NCBI GenBank assembly: GCA_903859705.1
Contig: CAIONQ010000081.1
Location: 62,001-126,000, forward strand
Origin: an uncultured Chthonomonas sp.
Lineage (GTDB): Bacteria > Armatimonadota > Chthonomonadetes > Chthonomonadales > Chthonomonadaceae
Reading direction: 5' to 3'
DNA length: 64,000 nt
The notes under the pieces were generated by a model. It was not told the DNA's origin, searched no databases, and saw nothing but the letters and a program-made list of their open reading frames with translations. Made by a program: the position numbers and the translations under genes. How positions within the stretch are numbered: position 1 is the first letter of the stretch; every line of letters starts with the position of its first letter. Of the stretch, positions 53,244 to 62,200 are shown piece after piece.

Positions 53244-53699
53244 TTAATGGAGTCCCTCCAGTAGCTGTTTAAAGCACTGAAGCGTTTGATCCGCTATGTG
53301 TTGTACAAAGTACTTACCAACAACATTTCGGGCAAACAGTGGGCCTAGCACCGGTATTGGGTAACTTAATTCGTGGTAAATGGTTACCCGCAATCCGCCT
53401 TCGCATGGTTGCATTCGCCACTCCACCTGCATACGCCGGGTAATCCCACCCGTATGTTCAAAAGTAATTCTGCTTGTTTCCGGGTACAGGTTTTGCCGGG
53501 CCTTCCAGTATACCGGGAAGTAACCACGGCGGGCTCCAAACTTGGCGACCTTATGCCGCCGAGATTGCTCCAATACCCTCACGTACCGGTAATGAGGCAG
53601 TATTGATGGCCACTCCTGAATGTTAGCCGCAAGTTTGTAGACGTGCGGTTTCAATGCGTCCGGGTCGCCCAGTATTGTAATCTCATTCGTCGACTGCAA
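53244..53699 (-). CDS. SRPBCC-family (START/Bet v1-like) protein
   Basis: A 151-residue protein starting at TTG 53699 after GAAGGG. It has the alpha/beta grip of SRPBCC proteins: a helix early (NIQEWPSILPHYRYVRVLE), central strands and a long C-terminal helix (YFVQHIADQTLQCFKQLLEGL). Family members bind hydrophobic ligands and include polyketide cyclases/aromatases. It is convergent with the P450 gene and may act in the same pathway. Confidence 0.82.
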   Translation of the reverse strand: MQSTNEITILGDPDALKPHVYKLAANIQEWPSILPHYRYVRVLEQSRRHKVAKFGARRGYFPVYWKARQNLYPETSRITFEHTGGITRRMQVEWRMQPCEGGLRVTIYHELSYPIPVLGPLFARNVVGKYFVQHIADQTLQCFKQLLEGLH

Positions 53700-53772
53700 T
53701 TAACGAGCCCTTCTACTACAACAGGTAAGTGTAAGGTACTTACCCGTGAATGCGGTGGCAAACCAATACAGA

Positions 53773-53807
53773 TAACGAGAGGCCGGGTATTACCTTGCCT
53801 CTCGTTA
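53773..53807 (-). terminator. Hairpin downstream of the 53836 gene
   Basis: TAACGAGAGGC (53773-53783) pairs perfectly with GCCTCTCGTTA (53797-53807). Leftward transcription from the gene stopping at 53836 would meet it, although the T-run after it is weak. Confidence 0.6.
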
Positions 53808-53835
53808 CCTCATTCACATTTCATTGTGCTTAAAA

Positions 53836-54513
53836 CTAATTCCGCCTGCGGTCATAATCATCCTCACTCGGCCTAATCCAACCGCGCATGGCACGCGCCA
53901 CAGCAATTTGAACTGCCCTCTGCTCGTGGGGTGTTTTTGGCCCACCGCTTACTACGGTAACCAGCGGAGTCAGCAGCAGATCTGCAGCGGCCTTAACCAC
54001 ATCAAACTTCTCGTCGCTGCGGGCGGCAACATCTTCTCGAGAGTAAACGGTGTGAGCTGTTTTCACGTCGGTAATCATGATGTCAACGGTTGCGGTAGAT
54101 ACCGTCTTCGGCCCAAGATCCACCCAGATACTTCGTGTGTGGAAATCCACCACGGCAGTTACTACGTAGCGGGCCTTCAGGGCCTCGCCATAACGGGCAA
54201 GATCGGCGGCACTTACCGGCGTTTCAGCAGTGGGGTTGGCTATGCCCATTCGCCGCCAGGTATTTGCTGCCACATTGCGTGAAATGAGGGAATATCCACC
54301 CTTTTGCATGGCCTCTTCAATGCAATCTATGGCGGTTTTGCGTGAGGTTGCGTTGCCACTGTTACGTGCAAATACCACGGGATAGATAACCACACTTCCG
54401 CGTTCTCGCTCCTGAGCAGATAAAGATTGTGTTAATCCCGCACCAAAAAATAATCCAGCTGCCACCATGCCAATGGCGGTGCGTCTGTTAGTACTCATCT
54501 GACAATAACTCAT
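53836..54513 (-). CDS. Exported protein of unknown function
   Basis: A 225-residue protein. ATG 54513 (MSYCQMSTNRRT) follows GAAGGA by about 8 nt; a second ATG at 54495 is less well placed. A twin-arginine-like leader (TNRRTAIGMVAAG, ending SLSAQE) suggests export. The mature part is alpha/beta (VVIYPVVFARN, then YVVTAVVDFH and TATVDIMITDVKT), like proteins that assemble at the outer membrane, but I do not recognise the family. It is divergent from the repeat lipoprotein. Confidence 0.6.
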   Translation of the reverse strand: MSYCQMSTNRRTAIGMVAAGLFFGAGLTQSLSAQERERGSVVIYPVVFARNSGNATSRKTAIDCIEEAMQKGGYSLISRNVAANTWRRMGIANPTAETPVSAADLARYGEALKARYVVTAVVDFHTRSIWVDLGPKTVSTATVDIMITDVKTAHTVYSREDVAARSDEKFDVVKAAADLLLTPLVTVVSGGPKTPHEQRAVQIAVARAMRGWIRPSEDDYDRRRN

Positions 54514-54813
54514 AGCTTTTTCCTTCTCTCACACCTTTGGAAACGATGCAGAGTACACACCTGCACTTGTTAACATTCCGTTCCAGGTAGTAGAAGGACG
54601 GTGTCACACAAGGGATGTTCCATTGTTCTCAAACTTGCAGCAAGCACGAATGAAGGCTACCCGTGGCAGACAGCCCATACATTGATTGAGCCGCTAGCGG
54701 ATGGAACAAAATGAGCACATTGCCATGTCATCCATAAGCGAAGAGGCTCGAGCACCATACCGTTTGATGCTGCGCAGTAATATCGCCCGTGCGGAAAAAT
54801 GGAAGTGCGTATT
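54514..54813. other. Divergent intergenic region
   Basis: 300 nt between two divergent exported-protein genes. I see no coding potential; it should hold both promoters and the GGAAG ribosome site of the lipoprotein gene. Confidence 0.4.
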
Positions 54814-56703
54814 ATGAAACTAACACTTAAATCACTGCTTGTTGGCACTGCCGGGTTGGCGTGTACCGTATTCGCAACGGGCTGCCGCTCTCACGCAACT
54901 CCTGTTGCCCTCTCCTCGGGTGCCAGCACCGCAGTTGTTGCAACGGCAGCTACCGAGGAATTGCCCACCGAAGTGAATGGGCCGGAGATGACCCAATCCG
55001 TGCCGCCACCACCACAGGTGGCCGCTAACCCAAACGCCATTGAGATTGTGCAGCACTTACCGCCAGTGCCAGCCCATGTAACCCAGCGCCACAAGAAGCT
55101 TAGCCTGGTGAAGTACCAAAATAAGTACTGGCTACAAGATGTTGATCACCATCTGTACGCTGCTGCAAGAGATAATAATGGCCATTACTACGCGGCAACA
55201 TACCTTCCATCCACGGGAGCAATGTACCCACTGTACTATGATTCCGCTCGCGACGATTATTACCGTGCAAGCTCAGATGCCGATCATCACTACTTCCGGA
55301 GTTACGAAGACGAACCAAACTACGTTTATTACTATGATAGGGATCCAATTTATAGGCGCCACGGACGCCAGTGGAATGCCGATTATGAACCAATAATTGT
55401 GGCCCCGGTATACAGTGTAGGCTGGGGTGTATCCATCCCAATCTTTGCTGCTTCCGTATTTCTATTTCCCAGGTGGCACAGCCAGTGGTGGGTTAGCGCA
55501 GGTTGGTCCAACGGTGACGATACCTTTGTAGATATCAGCTTTGGCCGCCCCTATTTTCACTACTATTCGGTTCCTTCCCACTACCCATTTGTTTATGCAA
55601 ACACACTCTATGTTGCCAATCCCGGGTGGCGCACAAATCCTGTTTGGTATAGCCACAACACGTTTGTCCGTGCGGCATACCAGAGTGGTTCGTATAGGTC
55701 GTTCAGTGGCTATGGCCGCGCCGCTGCACCAGGCACCCTCGCAGCATCTTACGCCGGTACACGTGCATTCACAAGGGGTATAAACCCTGCTCCGAGCGGC
55801 TTTGCGGGCCGGGCGGCAATTGCTGCAACAACTAATAATGTTGCAAGGCGTGCCAACTCGGGTTCATTCAATTCACCAGGATTGAACCTGCGCGGCATGC
55901 CAGGCATAAATGGTACATCTACTTCACTAACACGCACTGCACCAGGCAACGCAATTAGGGGCGCCACCGGCAATGCGGTAATTCGGGCCGCAAACAATCG
56001 TGGCAACAACCTGGGACAGATAGTTCCCGGCAGAACCACTTCAATAACGCGGGCACCGGCTGGCAGATCACCTTCGAACACGGGATCTTTTGCTGGCAGA
56101 AGAGCCGTTGCACCGCCGACCGCAACACGGCCACAGCAACGAACTACCCCCACGAATATTGGAACCCGGCCAGGTGGCCGCGTTCAACCCGGTGCCGGCC
56201 AGCGCGCTGTACAAAAACCCATTGGCGGAATGCAGCGTGGTGGTGGGGCGGTACAAAAACCTGTTGGTGGCATTCCGCGTGGCGGCGGAGTCCAGAAATC
56301 CTATCATGGTGTACAAAATGGAAGCGGAGTTCAGCGGGGTGGAGCCGCTCCAGCGCAAAGGACCAATCCTGCGGTACAGCAGCGTGGAAATGCTCCAGCA
56401 CAGCGATCTAACCCTGCCGGCCAGATGCGTGGAAATGCACCAGTACAGCGATCTAATCCTGCCGGCCAGCAGCGTGGTAACGCTCCAGCACAGCGATCTA
56501 ATCCTGCCGGCCAGATGCGTGGAAATGCTCCAGCACAGCGATCTAATCCTGCCGGCCAGCAGCGTGGAAATGCTCCAGCGCAACGGCCAAACAACGGCGG
56601 TCAGCGGGGCGGATCTGCACCCCAAAAGTCTGGGGGCGGTCAGCAACGCGGTGGGGGCGGTGCCCCTCAGAAGAACGGGGGCGATCGTAACAAACGTCCG
56701 TAA
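54814..56703 (+). CDS. Lipoprotein with YXXXY-rich domain and Arg/Gly/Gln/Asn repeats
   Basis: A 629-residue protein; the start at 54814 (MKLTLKS) follows GGAAG, and the frame from 54799 is longer by five residues. The lipobox ends FATGC, so it should be lipid-anchored. Residues of about 90-290 are rich in Tyr and His (HHYFRSYEDEPNYVYYYDRD). Then comes a basic low-complexity tail of about 300 residues with five 15-residue repeats of the form RGNAPAQRSNPAGQ(M/Q), ending GGDRNKRP. No domain is recognised. Tail and repeats look like the DUF3300 protein's, suggesting similar surface binding. Confidence 0.8.
   Translation: MKLTLKSLLVGTAGLACTVFATGCRSHATPVALSSGASTAVVATAATEELPTEVNGPEMTQSVPPPPQVAANPNAIEIVQHLPPVPAHVTQRHKKLSLVKYQNKYWLQDVDHHLYAAARDNNGHYYAATYLPSTGAMYPLYYDSARDDYYRASSDADHHYFRSYEDEPNYVYYYDRDPIYRRHGRQWNADYEPIIVAPVYSVGWGVSIPIFAASVFLFPRWHSQWWVSAGWSNGDDTFVDISFGRPYFHYYSVPSHYPFVYANTLYVANPGWRTNPVWYSHNTFVRAAYQSGSYRSFSGYGRAAAPGTLAASYAGTRAFTRGINPAPSGFAGRAAIAATTNNVARRANSGSFNSPGLNLRGMPGINGTSTSLTRTAPGNAIRGATGNAVIRAANNRGNNLGQIVPGRTTSITRAPAGRSPSNTGSFAGRRAVAPPTATRPQQRTTPTNIGTRPGGRVQPGAGQRAVQKPIGGMQRGGGAVQKPVGGIPRGGGVQKSYHGVQNGSGVQRGGAAPAQRTNPAVQQRGNAPAQRSNPAGQMRGNAPVQRSNPAGQQRGNAPAQRSNPAGQMRGNAPAQRSNPAGQQRGNAPAQRPNNGGQRGGSAPQKSGGGQQRGGGGAPQKNGGDRNKRP
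56383..56595 (+). repeat. Coding 45-bp tandem repeats (90-bp higher-order period)
   Basis: Units start at 56383, 56428, 56473, 56518 and 56563, alternating QM and QQ at the end of each unit. They are inside the lipoprotein gene. Copy number may vary. Confidence 0.85.
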
Positions 56704-56732
56704 CACTTATTAATAGTTTGCGCCATCAATAG

Positions 56733-56760
56733 TGTGGGGAACCGTATCCGGTTCCCCACA
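56733..56760 (+). terminator. Hairpin after the lipoprotein gene
   Basis: A 12-bp perfect stem (56733-56744 with 56749-56760) has a TATC loop. No T-run follows, so it may be a terminator of weaker type or an RNA stability element. Confidence 0.6.
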
Positions 56761-56832
56761 ACCATGCGCCATTCACTTTCATAATTATCACCCGAGTTCG
56801 CAGTTATCGGGGTTTGCAAAGGACTTTATGCA

Positions 56833-57708
56833 ATGCACAGGCTCGCGCGATTGCCCCTGTCTGCCATGCTTCTAATTGGCTTATCGGTGCTGGCGTGTTT
56901 GCCATGCCGCGCCGACCGCGAAGTGATTGCTGAACCGGCAGTTATAACACCTGGCCAAACTGTAAAGCTACGGTGGTATTTCACAGGTACAAAAGTGGTT
57001 GTTTCAGGAGGGCGGTTTGGAGCTGGCCAGGTGGTTACTGGCAAAACTCTTGTTACAGATACACCCAAAGTAACAACAACGTATCGTTTTGATGTTTATT
57101 ACACGGTAACAAAACCGGCCGAAACCGGTGAAATTAGATCGCAAGCACTTCATCAACACTACTCGGTTACTGCTCTGGTAGATACCAGCCCCCCAGATCA
57201 CTTCAAACAGTATGTAGGCACAAGGGGCTGGAAAATAGACTATCTGGCTGCCTGGCATTGCGATGTATCTACGCCTGATAACGGCTCAAAATCGCTGCTA
57301 TTTTTCCAAAAAGAGTTCGATAGCGTGGAAAGAATGGCAGTGGCTATACTGCCAGCCGCTGAGAACACTCCGGACAAGATCATAGCAAAGGCCCTGTTGG
57401 ATGCACCAGCCCGCTACAACAATCTGGCTTTTGAGCCTACCACAAGCTTCAAGTTTGATGGATTGGATGCATCAACGGCAACTTTTAGCGGAGATGACGA
57501 TAGCCACCCTGGAGTTCGTACAACATCGCTGCTGTATGCCATTGTCTTCGATGGAAGAGCATATGTACTGAGCGTACGTACCCGCGCAAGTAACTTCCTT
57601 CTTCGCAGATCGCATCTTGAGCACATGCTAAAGAGTTTCGTGCTGCCTCGAAATGCATCAGAATACCCACCAACCGATGACACACGGCGGCGTACAAGGC
57701 GCATTTAA
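56833..57708 (+). CDS. Exported protein with Ig-like and DcrB/PsbP-like regions
   Basis: A 291-residue protein; AAAGGA precedes ATG 56833. The signal peptide ends near residue 28 (CRADRE). The first half (about 30-115: VIAEPAVITPGQTVKLRWYFTG) is an Ig-like beta domain. The second half (about 125-275: HFKQYVGTRGWKIDYLAAWHCD, then LRRSHLEHMLKSFVLP) resembles DUF1795/PsbP-like domains. Neither assignment is certain. It has a basic C-terminal tail. It is convergent with the next gene. Confidence 0.65.
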   Translation: MHRLARLPLSAMLLIGLSVLACLPCRADREVIAEPAVITPGQTVKLRWYFTGTKVVVSGGRFGAGQVVTGKTLVTDTPKVTTTYRFDVYYTVTKPAETGEIRSQALHQHYSVTALVDTSPPDHFKQYVGTRGWKIDYLAAWHCDVSTPDNGSKSLLFFQKEFDSVERMAVAILPAAENTPDKIIAKALLDAPARYNNLAFEPTTSFKFDGLDASTATFSGDDDSHPGVRTTSLLYAIVFDGRAYVLSVRTRASNFLLRRSHLEHMLKSFVLPRNASEYPPTDDTRRRTRRI

Positions 57709-57728
57709 CTACCCGAAACGGCATATAC

Positions 57729-57784
57729 AAAAAGGCCCCCTGCCTATCGCCTGTATAGACGACAGGCCGGGGGCCTTTTGTTTT
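57729..57784. terminator. Bidirectional terminator
   Basis: AAAAAGGCCCCC (57729-57740) with GGGGGCCTTTTGTTTT (57769-57784), between convergent genes. Both strands show T-runs. Confidence 0.85.
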
Positions 57785-57799
57785 CATGAAATCTTATGG

Positions 57800-58252
57800 T
57801 TACACACCAAAGTCGCTGGGTTCAGGTGCAATCGCCGGTAAAACCTGGCTAAGCCTAACAGCCCACTTATCCGCCAGTGCTGATCGGCTCATCTTCTCAG
57901 CCCCTGCATCTTCGGTCTTAACTTCCATTAGCAGGTACTGGCGAACCACAATAAAGTGCTTGCCGTCTTTGTTCATAACCCGCACATCTGCAGAGCGCAG
58001 CTTTGGCGCCTGTGTTCTGCACAGTATCTCAACTGTGCGCGCATCATATACTTCCGTGCGCATGATGGGTGTATATCCGCCATCTGTATACTTAATTGTG
58101 AAGATCGAAAGTCCACCAATACCCCACAGTATCGGGGTACGGTCTTCCACTTTTGAAATCTTGCCGATGGCAACAACAGTTTGTGCTTTCACTGGCGTAG
58201 CAAACAGGGCAGTGGCCGCACAGGCAGTGGCTATAATCCATGATACTTTCAT
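57800..58252 (-). CDS. Exported protein of unknown function
   Basis: A 150-residue protein; ATG 58252 (MKVSWIIATACAATALF) gives a good signal peptide ending PVKAQT and follows GGAA. The mature part is a small beta-rich domain (VVAIGKISKVEDRTPILWGIGGLSIFTIKYTDGGYTP, then FIVVRQYLLMEVK). The family is not recognised. It stands alone. Confidence 0.6.
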   Translation of the reverse strand: MKVSWIIATACAATALFATPVKAQTVVAIGKISKVEDRTPILWGIGGLSIFTIKYTDGGYTPIMRTEVYDARTVEILCRTQAPKLRSADVRVMNKDGKHFIVVRQYLLMEVKTEDAGAEKMSRSALADKWAVRLSQVLPAIAPEPSDFGV

Positions 58253-58443
58253 CTTATTCGTTTCCATTCTCAAAAAACAGCACCGGCAAACGCCTGCAAA
58301 AGGAAGCTCTTGCCACATAGCATGGGCCGCCAATTGCGCGACATCCGGCTGGCTTACGCTGGAAATGTCATCAGCATGTAGTGCTGCTTAATCGACGTTT
58401 TCATGGAAAGAGTTGTTCCAGTGTTATACTCACACAGGCGCAA

Positions 58444-59445
58444 TTAAGGCTGCAGAGGATCCTTTTTCTGCCGCGCTTGCGCTTTCCCTGTGGTCGCAGA
58501 TGCTTTGAGGGCTACATGCCCCCTTTCGCAATGTTCGTGATACATCTTGCAGAGTATCGGGCCAATCAGCAGCACAGAACAAGAGTAGTACACCCAGCTA
58601 ATTAAGACGAAGGCACCACCCAACGCACCATAAGCGCTGCTAGCCGCGCCGGCATATTTAACATACGTGGCGAATGCGCGCTTCAACAGTTCCCAACATA
58701 TTCCAGCTATTGTGCCACCGAAGAAGGCAGATTTCCAGCTAATACGCGTATTCGGCAATGCCCTGTAAAGCACAACAAACATGCATATATCCGTTGCCCA
58801 CGCAATAAGCTCAAACCCCGCCCGTATTCCCATATGAAGCGGCTGATGCGCTACAATCCAGGGAACATGCTGGTTCTTGATAAACCCTGGCCCATAAGCA
58901 GGCAGAAACGATAGCACAAACAGAACCGCTGTGTATACCAGTGCTCTCAGGCACACAAACCGCAGATAAATGTATCCACGGGTCTCCTGAACTTCCCATG
59001 CATTATTCATGGGTGTGGTTGCGCTCACCACCAGCGATAAAGCAGCCCAAACAAGGCCACCAATGCCAAGTATTATCGCCCACCATTTACCATGCATCAG
59101 CACCCTGGCGGTTTCAACCACGTTAGATTGCCGAATAAGATCATCCGCCACTCGGGTTGCTTCCTCACTTGGAAGAAGCCCAGTAACGGCACTATGCAGA
59201 TACCCAACCACTTGCAACGGATCGTGAATGAGAAAACTGAGCGCCGCCAACCCACAGAGTAACAGAGGAACTATAGAACCTACGGCTACAAACGCAAGCG
59301 CCTGGGCACGCATGCCGCATTCGTTGGCATTGTACCGAGCTATAAGCTCCCGGGCAAGCCGCAGAGTGGGCCGCTCCATCAATAAAGCTAACCCAGCTTT
59401 GCGATGTTTTACCGCCGCCTTTGCGGGCCTGTGATTAACGGACAC
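58444..59445 (-). CDS. YihY/BrkB-family membrane protein
   Basis: A 333-residue protein with about six spans. The family segments are visible: RAQALAFVAVGSIVPLLLCGLAALSFL, then AIILGIGGLVWAALSLVVSATTPMNNAWE and YGALGGAFVLISWVYYSCSVLLIGPILC. It starts at GTG 59445; an ATG at 59379 has no ribosome site. The basic C-terminal tail is typical. The role in the envelope is not known. Confidence 0.88.
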   Translation of the reverse strand: MSVNHRPAKAAVKHRKAGLALLMERPTLRLARELIARYNANECGMRAQALAFVAVGSIVPLLLCGLAALSFLIHDPLQVVGYLHSAVTGLLPSEEATRVADDLIRQSNVVETARVLMHGKWWAIILGIGGLVWAALSLVVSATTPMNNAWEVQETRGYIYLRFVCLRALVYTAVLFVLSFLPAYGPGFIKNQHVPWIVAHQPLHMGIRAGFELIAWATDICMFVVLYRALPNTRISWKSAFFGGTIAGICWELLKRAFATYVKYAGAASSAYGALGGAFVLISWVYYSCSVLLIGPILCKMYHEHCERGHVALKASATTGKAQARQKKDPLQP

Positions 59446-59720
59446 ATCGGCCTACATGCAGATGGTTATGCCTGCGGGCATGCTTAAATGCCAATGCAAA
59501 TGGGATAACTGTGCTCAATGTTGCCCTTCCATTCACCATGCGTCTTAAATGCAACAGTACTCACACTTAATGTCGATGCACGGTCGCCTACAACAGGACG
59601 CTATCAACGGAGAAGCTGTTCCTCATTCACTCACTGCATACAAAACTCAACATAATCTGATGCACACAGGGCTATCCGAGTGTTCGCAATAGCACGTCAA
59701 TTTATGTACTCTAGTGGAAT

Positions 59721-60056
59721 TTAGCGGCCCACCTGTTCAAGCGCGATGTACGAGAACCTGTCAAAAACCACGTACCAGATAGCGAGGAACGCTCTAAGCC
59801 CGCGTAAACTGCTTCCCGTACGGAAATTAACGGTATCGCCTTCACCTGCTGTGAAGTTGAGGCTGCGGGACCCAAGCCAGTCGATTTTCATCGTGATAGT
59901 ATGCTCTCCAGGCGGAATGGAGAAACTACTGCTTCGCCCGTTTTTTACAGTTCCAACTTTCTTGCCATCCACAACTACCCAGTAAGCGCGCATCGCGTCC
60001 ATAGAAGCTGCATATCGAGCAACATTAACCGTAACCAATTGTGCTTGCCCCTCCAT
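59721..60056 (-). CDS. Small protein with PEGA/DUF2846-like domain
   Basis: A 111-residue protein. VVVDGKKVGTVKNGRSSSFSIPPGEHTITMKIDW (about 26-60) is a carbohydrate-binding-like beta sandwich as in PEGA or DUF2846 proteins. The C-terminal third is hydrophobic (LRAFLAIWYVVFDRF), possibly membrane-associated. No signal peptide is seen. A loose ribosome site (GAGAAAAG) precedes the ATG. Confidence 0.65.
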   Translation of the reverse strand: MEGQAQLVTVNVARYAASMDAMRAYWVVVDGKKVGTVKNGRSSSFSIPPGEHTITMKIDWLGSRSLNFTAGEGDTVNFRTGSSLRGLRAFLAIWYVVFDRFSYIALEQVGR

Positions 60057-60114
60057 CTACTTTTCTCATGTGCACCACACTGCATCGGCCCGACTATTTA
60101 TACTCCATGGTGCC

Positions 60115-61233
60115 TCAATTGTGCGTGTTCTTCCTGCGTTTTGCCACAACTATACTGCTCAGCCAGATGCCCACCGCCGTAACCAGCACAACCCCCTCCA
60201 GCGGCACAATAATGCGCTCATCAATTATGTGAACAATCGGCTGCGGTTCAATGGGGGTCTGATCTATAGATGATGAGAAGATAACGTCATCTGTTCCCAA
60301 TCGTGGCGAAGAGAGGTCTTCAAAGGCATTCAGCCACCCACCCTCAGGCAATTGGCCAGCATCGAGTTTACTGTGCGTTTTCAGCGCTGCAAGCAGATCT
60401 GCATTCAATGGCTTTGCGAATTTGAGGGTGGCTCCCCAGGCATTCCCGGTTTTAGTATCTCCGAGGGTGGCCTGCATTCTACCTTGTGCCAGCAAGTAAA
60501 CCCGTAACGAGCGCGGCACAAAATTGCCATCGTTTGCGCGAGTTTCTGCTGGCTCGCGATATGGAAAAAAGGGTTTATCGGCTGTAAACGACATCCGCAC
60601 TGCATAACTTGCAGCCATTGGATCGGTTTGGCTGTCTTTAGATATCTTAAAAGCGGTAATAATCCAGTGGTTCCGAACATATGGCTCCAGCCAGCCATTA
60701 AGGGCAGGGCGAGATTCATAGCCATGCTTTTTTAGCCACTGAAGCAGTTCCCCGGCATCCGAGGCGGCAATAACAGCAGCATCGTAACCGGCAACATGCT
60801 GCATCTCCAGCAACCGCACACCACCGGTAACAGTTTTGATTGAACCCTCCTGCTTGCCAGCAGCAAATATCTTTCCGATTAGCAGCCCGGGGGCAAACCC
60901 GGTTAGCCTGCGCTCCACTACTCGTGGCTTAATTGCATCCTCAAGGGATGTAAACACATTGTCGTCTACCGCAGAGAGGGTTGGTCTGGTGGGTGTTGGC
61001 ACCAGAAATCCGAAGTGTTGAGTGTTGGAGTTAAAGGTAGCTCTTCTGATAAAGTGCATCTGATGAGCTGTTGCGTTCCAAACGATTAACGCCGACTCAT
61101 CCACCACTCCTACCTGGGCACCCTTCCAGGCAACCGTGGCACAGGCAATGGCAGGTGCCGCACCTCGGGTGGTAAAGCCAACCAGCAACGTCATCAAAGC
61201 CAATGGGGTTATGCGACCACAAATATGCTGCAT
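60115..61233 (-). CDS. DUF2330-family exported protein
   Basis: A 372-residue protein; AAAGGA precedes the ATG at 61233. The signal peptide ends near residue 30. VVDESALIVWNATAHQMHFIRRATFNSNTQHFGFLVPTPT at about 42-82 is typical of DUF2330. One C-terminal membrane span (VVLVTAVGIWLSSIVV) and a short basic tail (AKRRKNTHN) anchor it. The function is unknown. Confidence 0.85.
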   Translation of the reverse strand: MQHICGRITPLALMTLLVGFTTRGAAPAIACATVAWKGAQVGVVDESALIVWNATAHQMHFIRRATFNSNTQHFGFLVPTPTRPTLSAVDDNVFTSLEDAIKPRVVERRLTGFAPGLLIGKIFAAGKQEGSIKTVTGGVRLLEMQHVAGYDAAVIAASDAGELLQWLKKHGYESRPALNGWLEPYVRNHWIITAFKISKDSQTDPMAASYAVRMSFTADKPFFPYREPAETRANDGNFVPRSLRVYLLAQGRMQATLGDTKTGNAWGATLKFAKPLNADLLAALKTHSKLDAGQLPEGGWLNAFEDLSSPRLGTDDVIFSSSIDQTPIEPQPIVHIIDERIIVPLEGVVLVTAVGIWLSSIVVAKRRKNTHN

Positions 61234-61394
61234 GTTGGCTGTATCCTTTGCCAGAAGCTCAAATAGCCACAGGTTTTCTATGACCAGTCTTGCTCCCTTT
61301 ACGATACAGCCTCTTCAAATTCCTGTTATGCCTGTTGTTTAAGTGCAATCTACAATTTTAGGGCCACTTATCTAGACTGCCGCGCAACGATCAA

Positions 61395-62042
61395 TTAAGC
61401 GGCCAAGTTGGTGGTTCTTGACCGTCTCCGCCGAAGCCATCCAAATGCACTGCCAATCAGGCTCACACTAAACAAGAGTGTTATACTGCCTGGCTCTGGT
61501 GCAGGGGCAAGCACTTCAACACTTAATTCAAAGTCCGAAGGCCCACCGTTCGCCTCAATGTATGGCGAGAGATTAAACCAGCCACGTGGCACCTGAAGAT
61601 TATAAAGCAGCGTTATTGGTCCATCCGGAAGTGGGGTGAGCAAACCAAAATAGTTTGAACGCGCATGAACGTCAAACGACATGTTATCGGGATCAAATCT
61701 ATCTGGAGATTCCCCGGTAAGCACAATATTCAATGTCTCTACCAATGTAGCGCCATCGTACAAATTGAAGTTTCTTACAATTGTCGACCCCGGGGCAAGC
61801 ACCTTTGTACTTACATAATCGCCGCCAAAATCCAGCAAGCCAGCATGGTGCTTTATGCTTAACTCCGCTGCATCGCTTCCATAAGCAGGCGTGCCTACCG
61901 GAATTAAACTTGGGCTGCCAGGTACACTATCAACCCCAATCACAACCGGGCCATACCCACCCTGCGCATACGCCATGGAACCTGAACCAACGAGTGCCAA
62001 CATCCCAACAGTAACATACAGGAAACGCCTATTCCACATCAT
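61395..62042 (-). CDS. PEP-CTERM sorting domain protein
   Basis: A protein of about 215 residues; ATG 62042 (or 62039) follows GGGAG. The signal peptide ends SMAYAQGG. The body is beta-rich (an anchor-type domain with APGSTIVRNFNLYDGATLVETLNI). The C-terminus reads APEPGSITLLF, a hydrophobic span and WLRRRRSR, the PEP-CTERM pattern. It is the fifth such protein in the window. Confidence 0.85.
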   Translation of the reverse strand: MMWNRRFLYVTVGMLALVGSGSMAYAQGGYGPVVIGVDSVPGSPSLIPVGTPAYGSDAAELSIKHHAGLLDFGGDYVSTKVLAPGSTIVRNFNLYDGATLVETLNIVLTGESPDRFDPDNMSFDVHARSNYFGLLTPLPDGPITLLYNLQVPRGWFNLSPYIEANGGPSDFELSVEVLAPAPEPGSITLLFSVSLIGSAFGWLRRRRSRTTNLAA

Positions 62043-62200
62043 CACTATAAAACTCCCAACTACCATTACACAAAAAGGGCATGATTACCCAGAGCTGGCT
62101 CCATCTCTTGAGCAACTCGGGTACGGGACGTAAAAAGATCACCAATTGTTCCTAATTGTTTTTCACTATGAGTCTGGCAGCATAAATATCATCTGCCGCA

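Noticed and set aside
56383-56595. 45-bp repeats as a possible non-coding satellite
   Set aside because: They are in frame inside the lipoprotein gene, and changes are mostly codon-wise.
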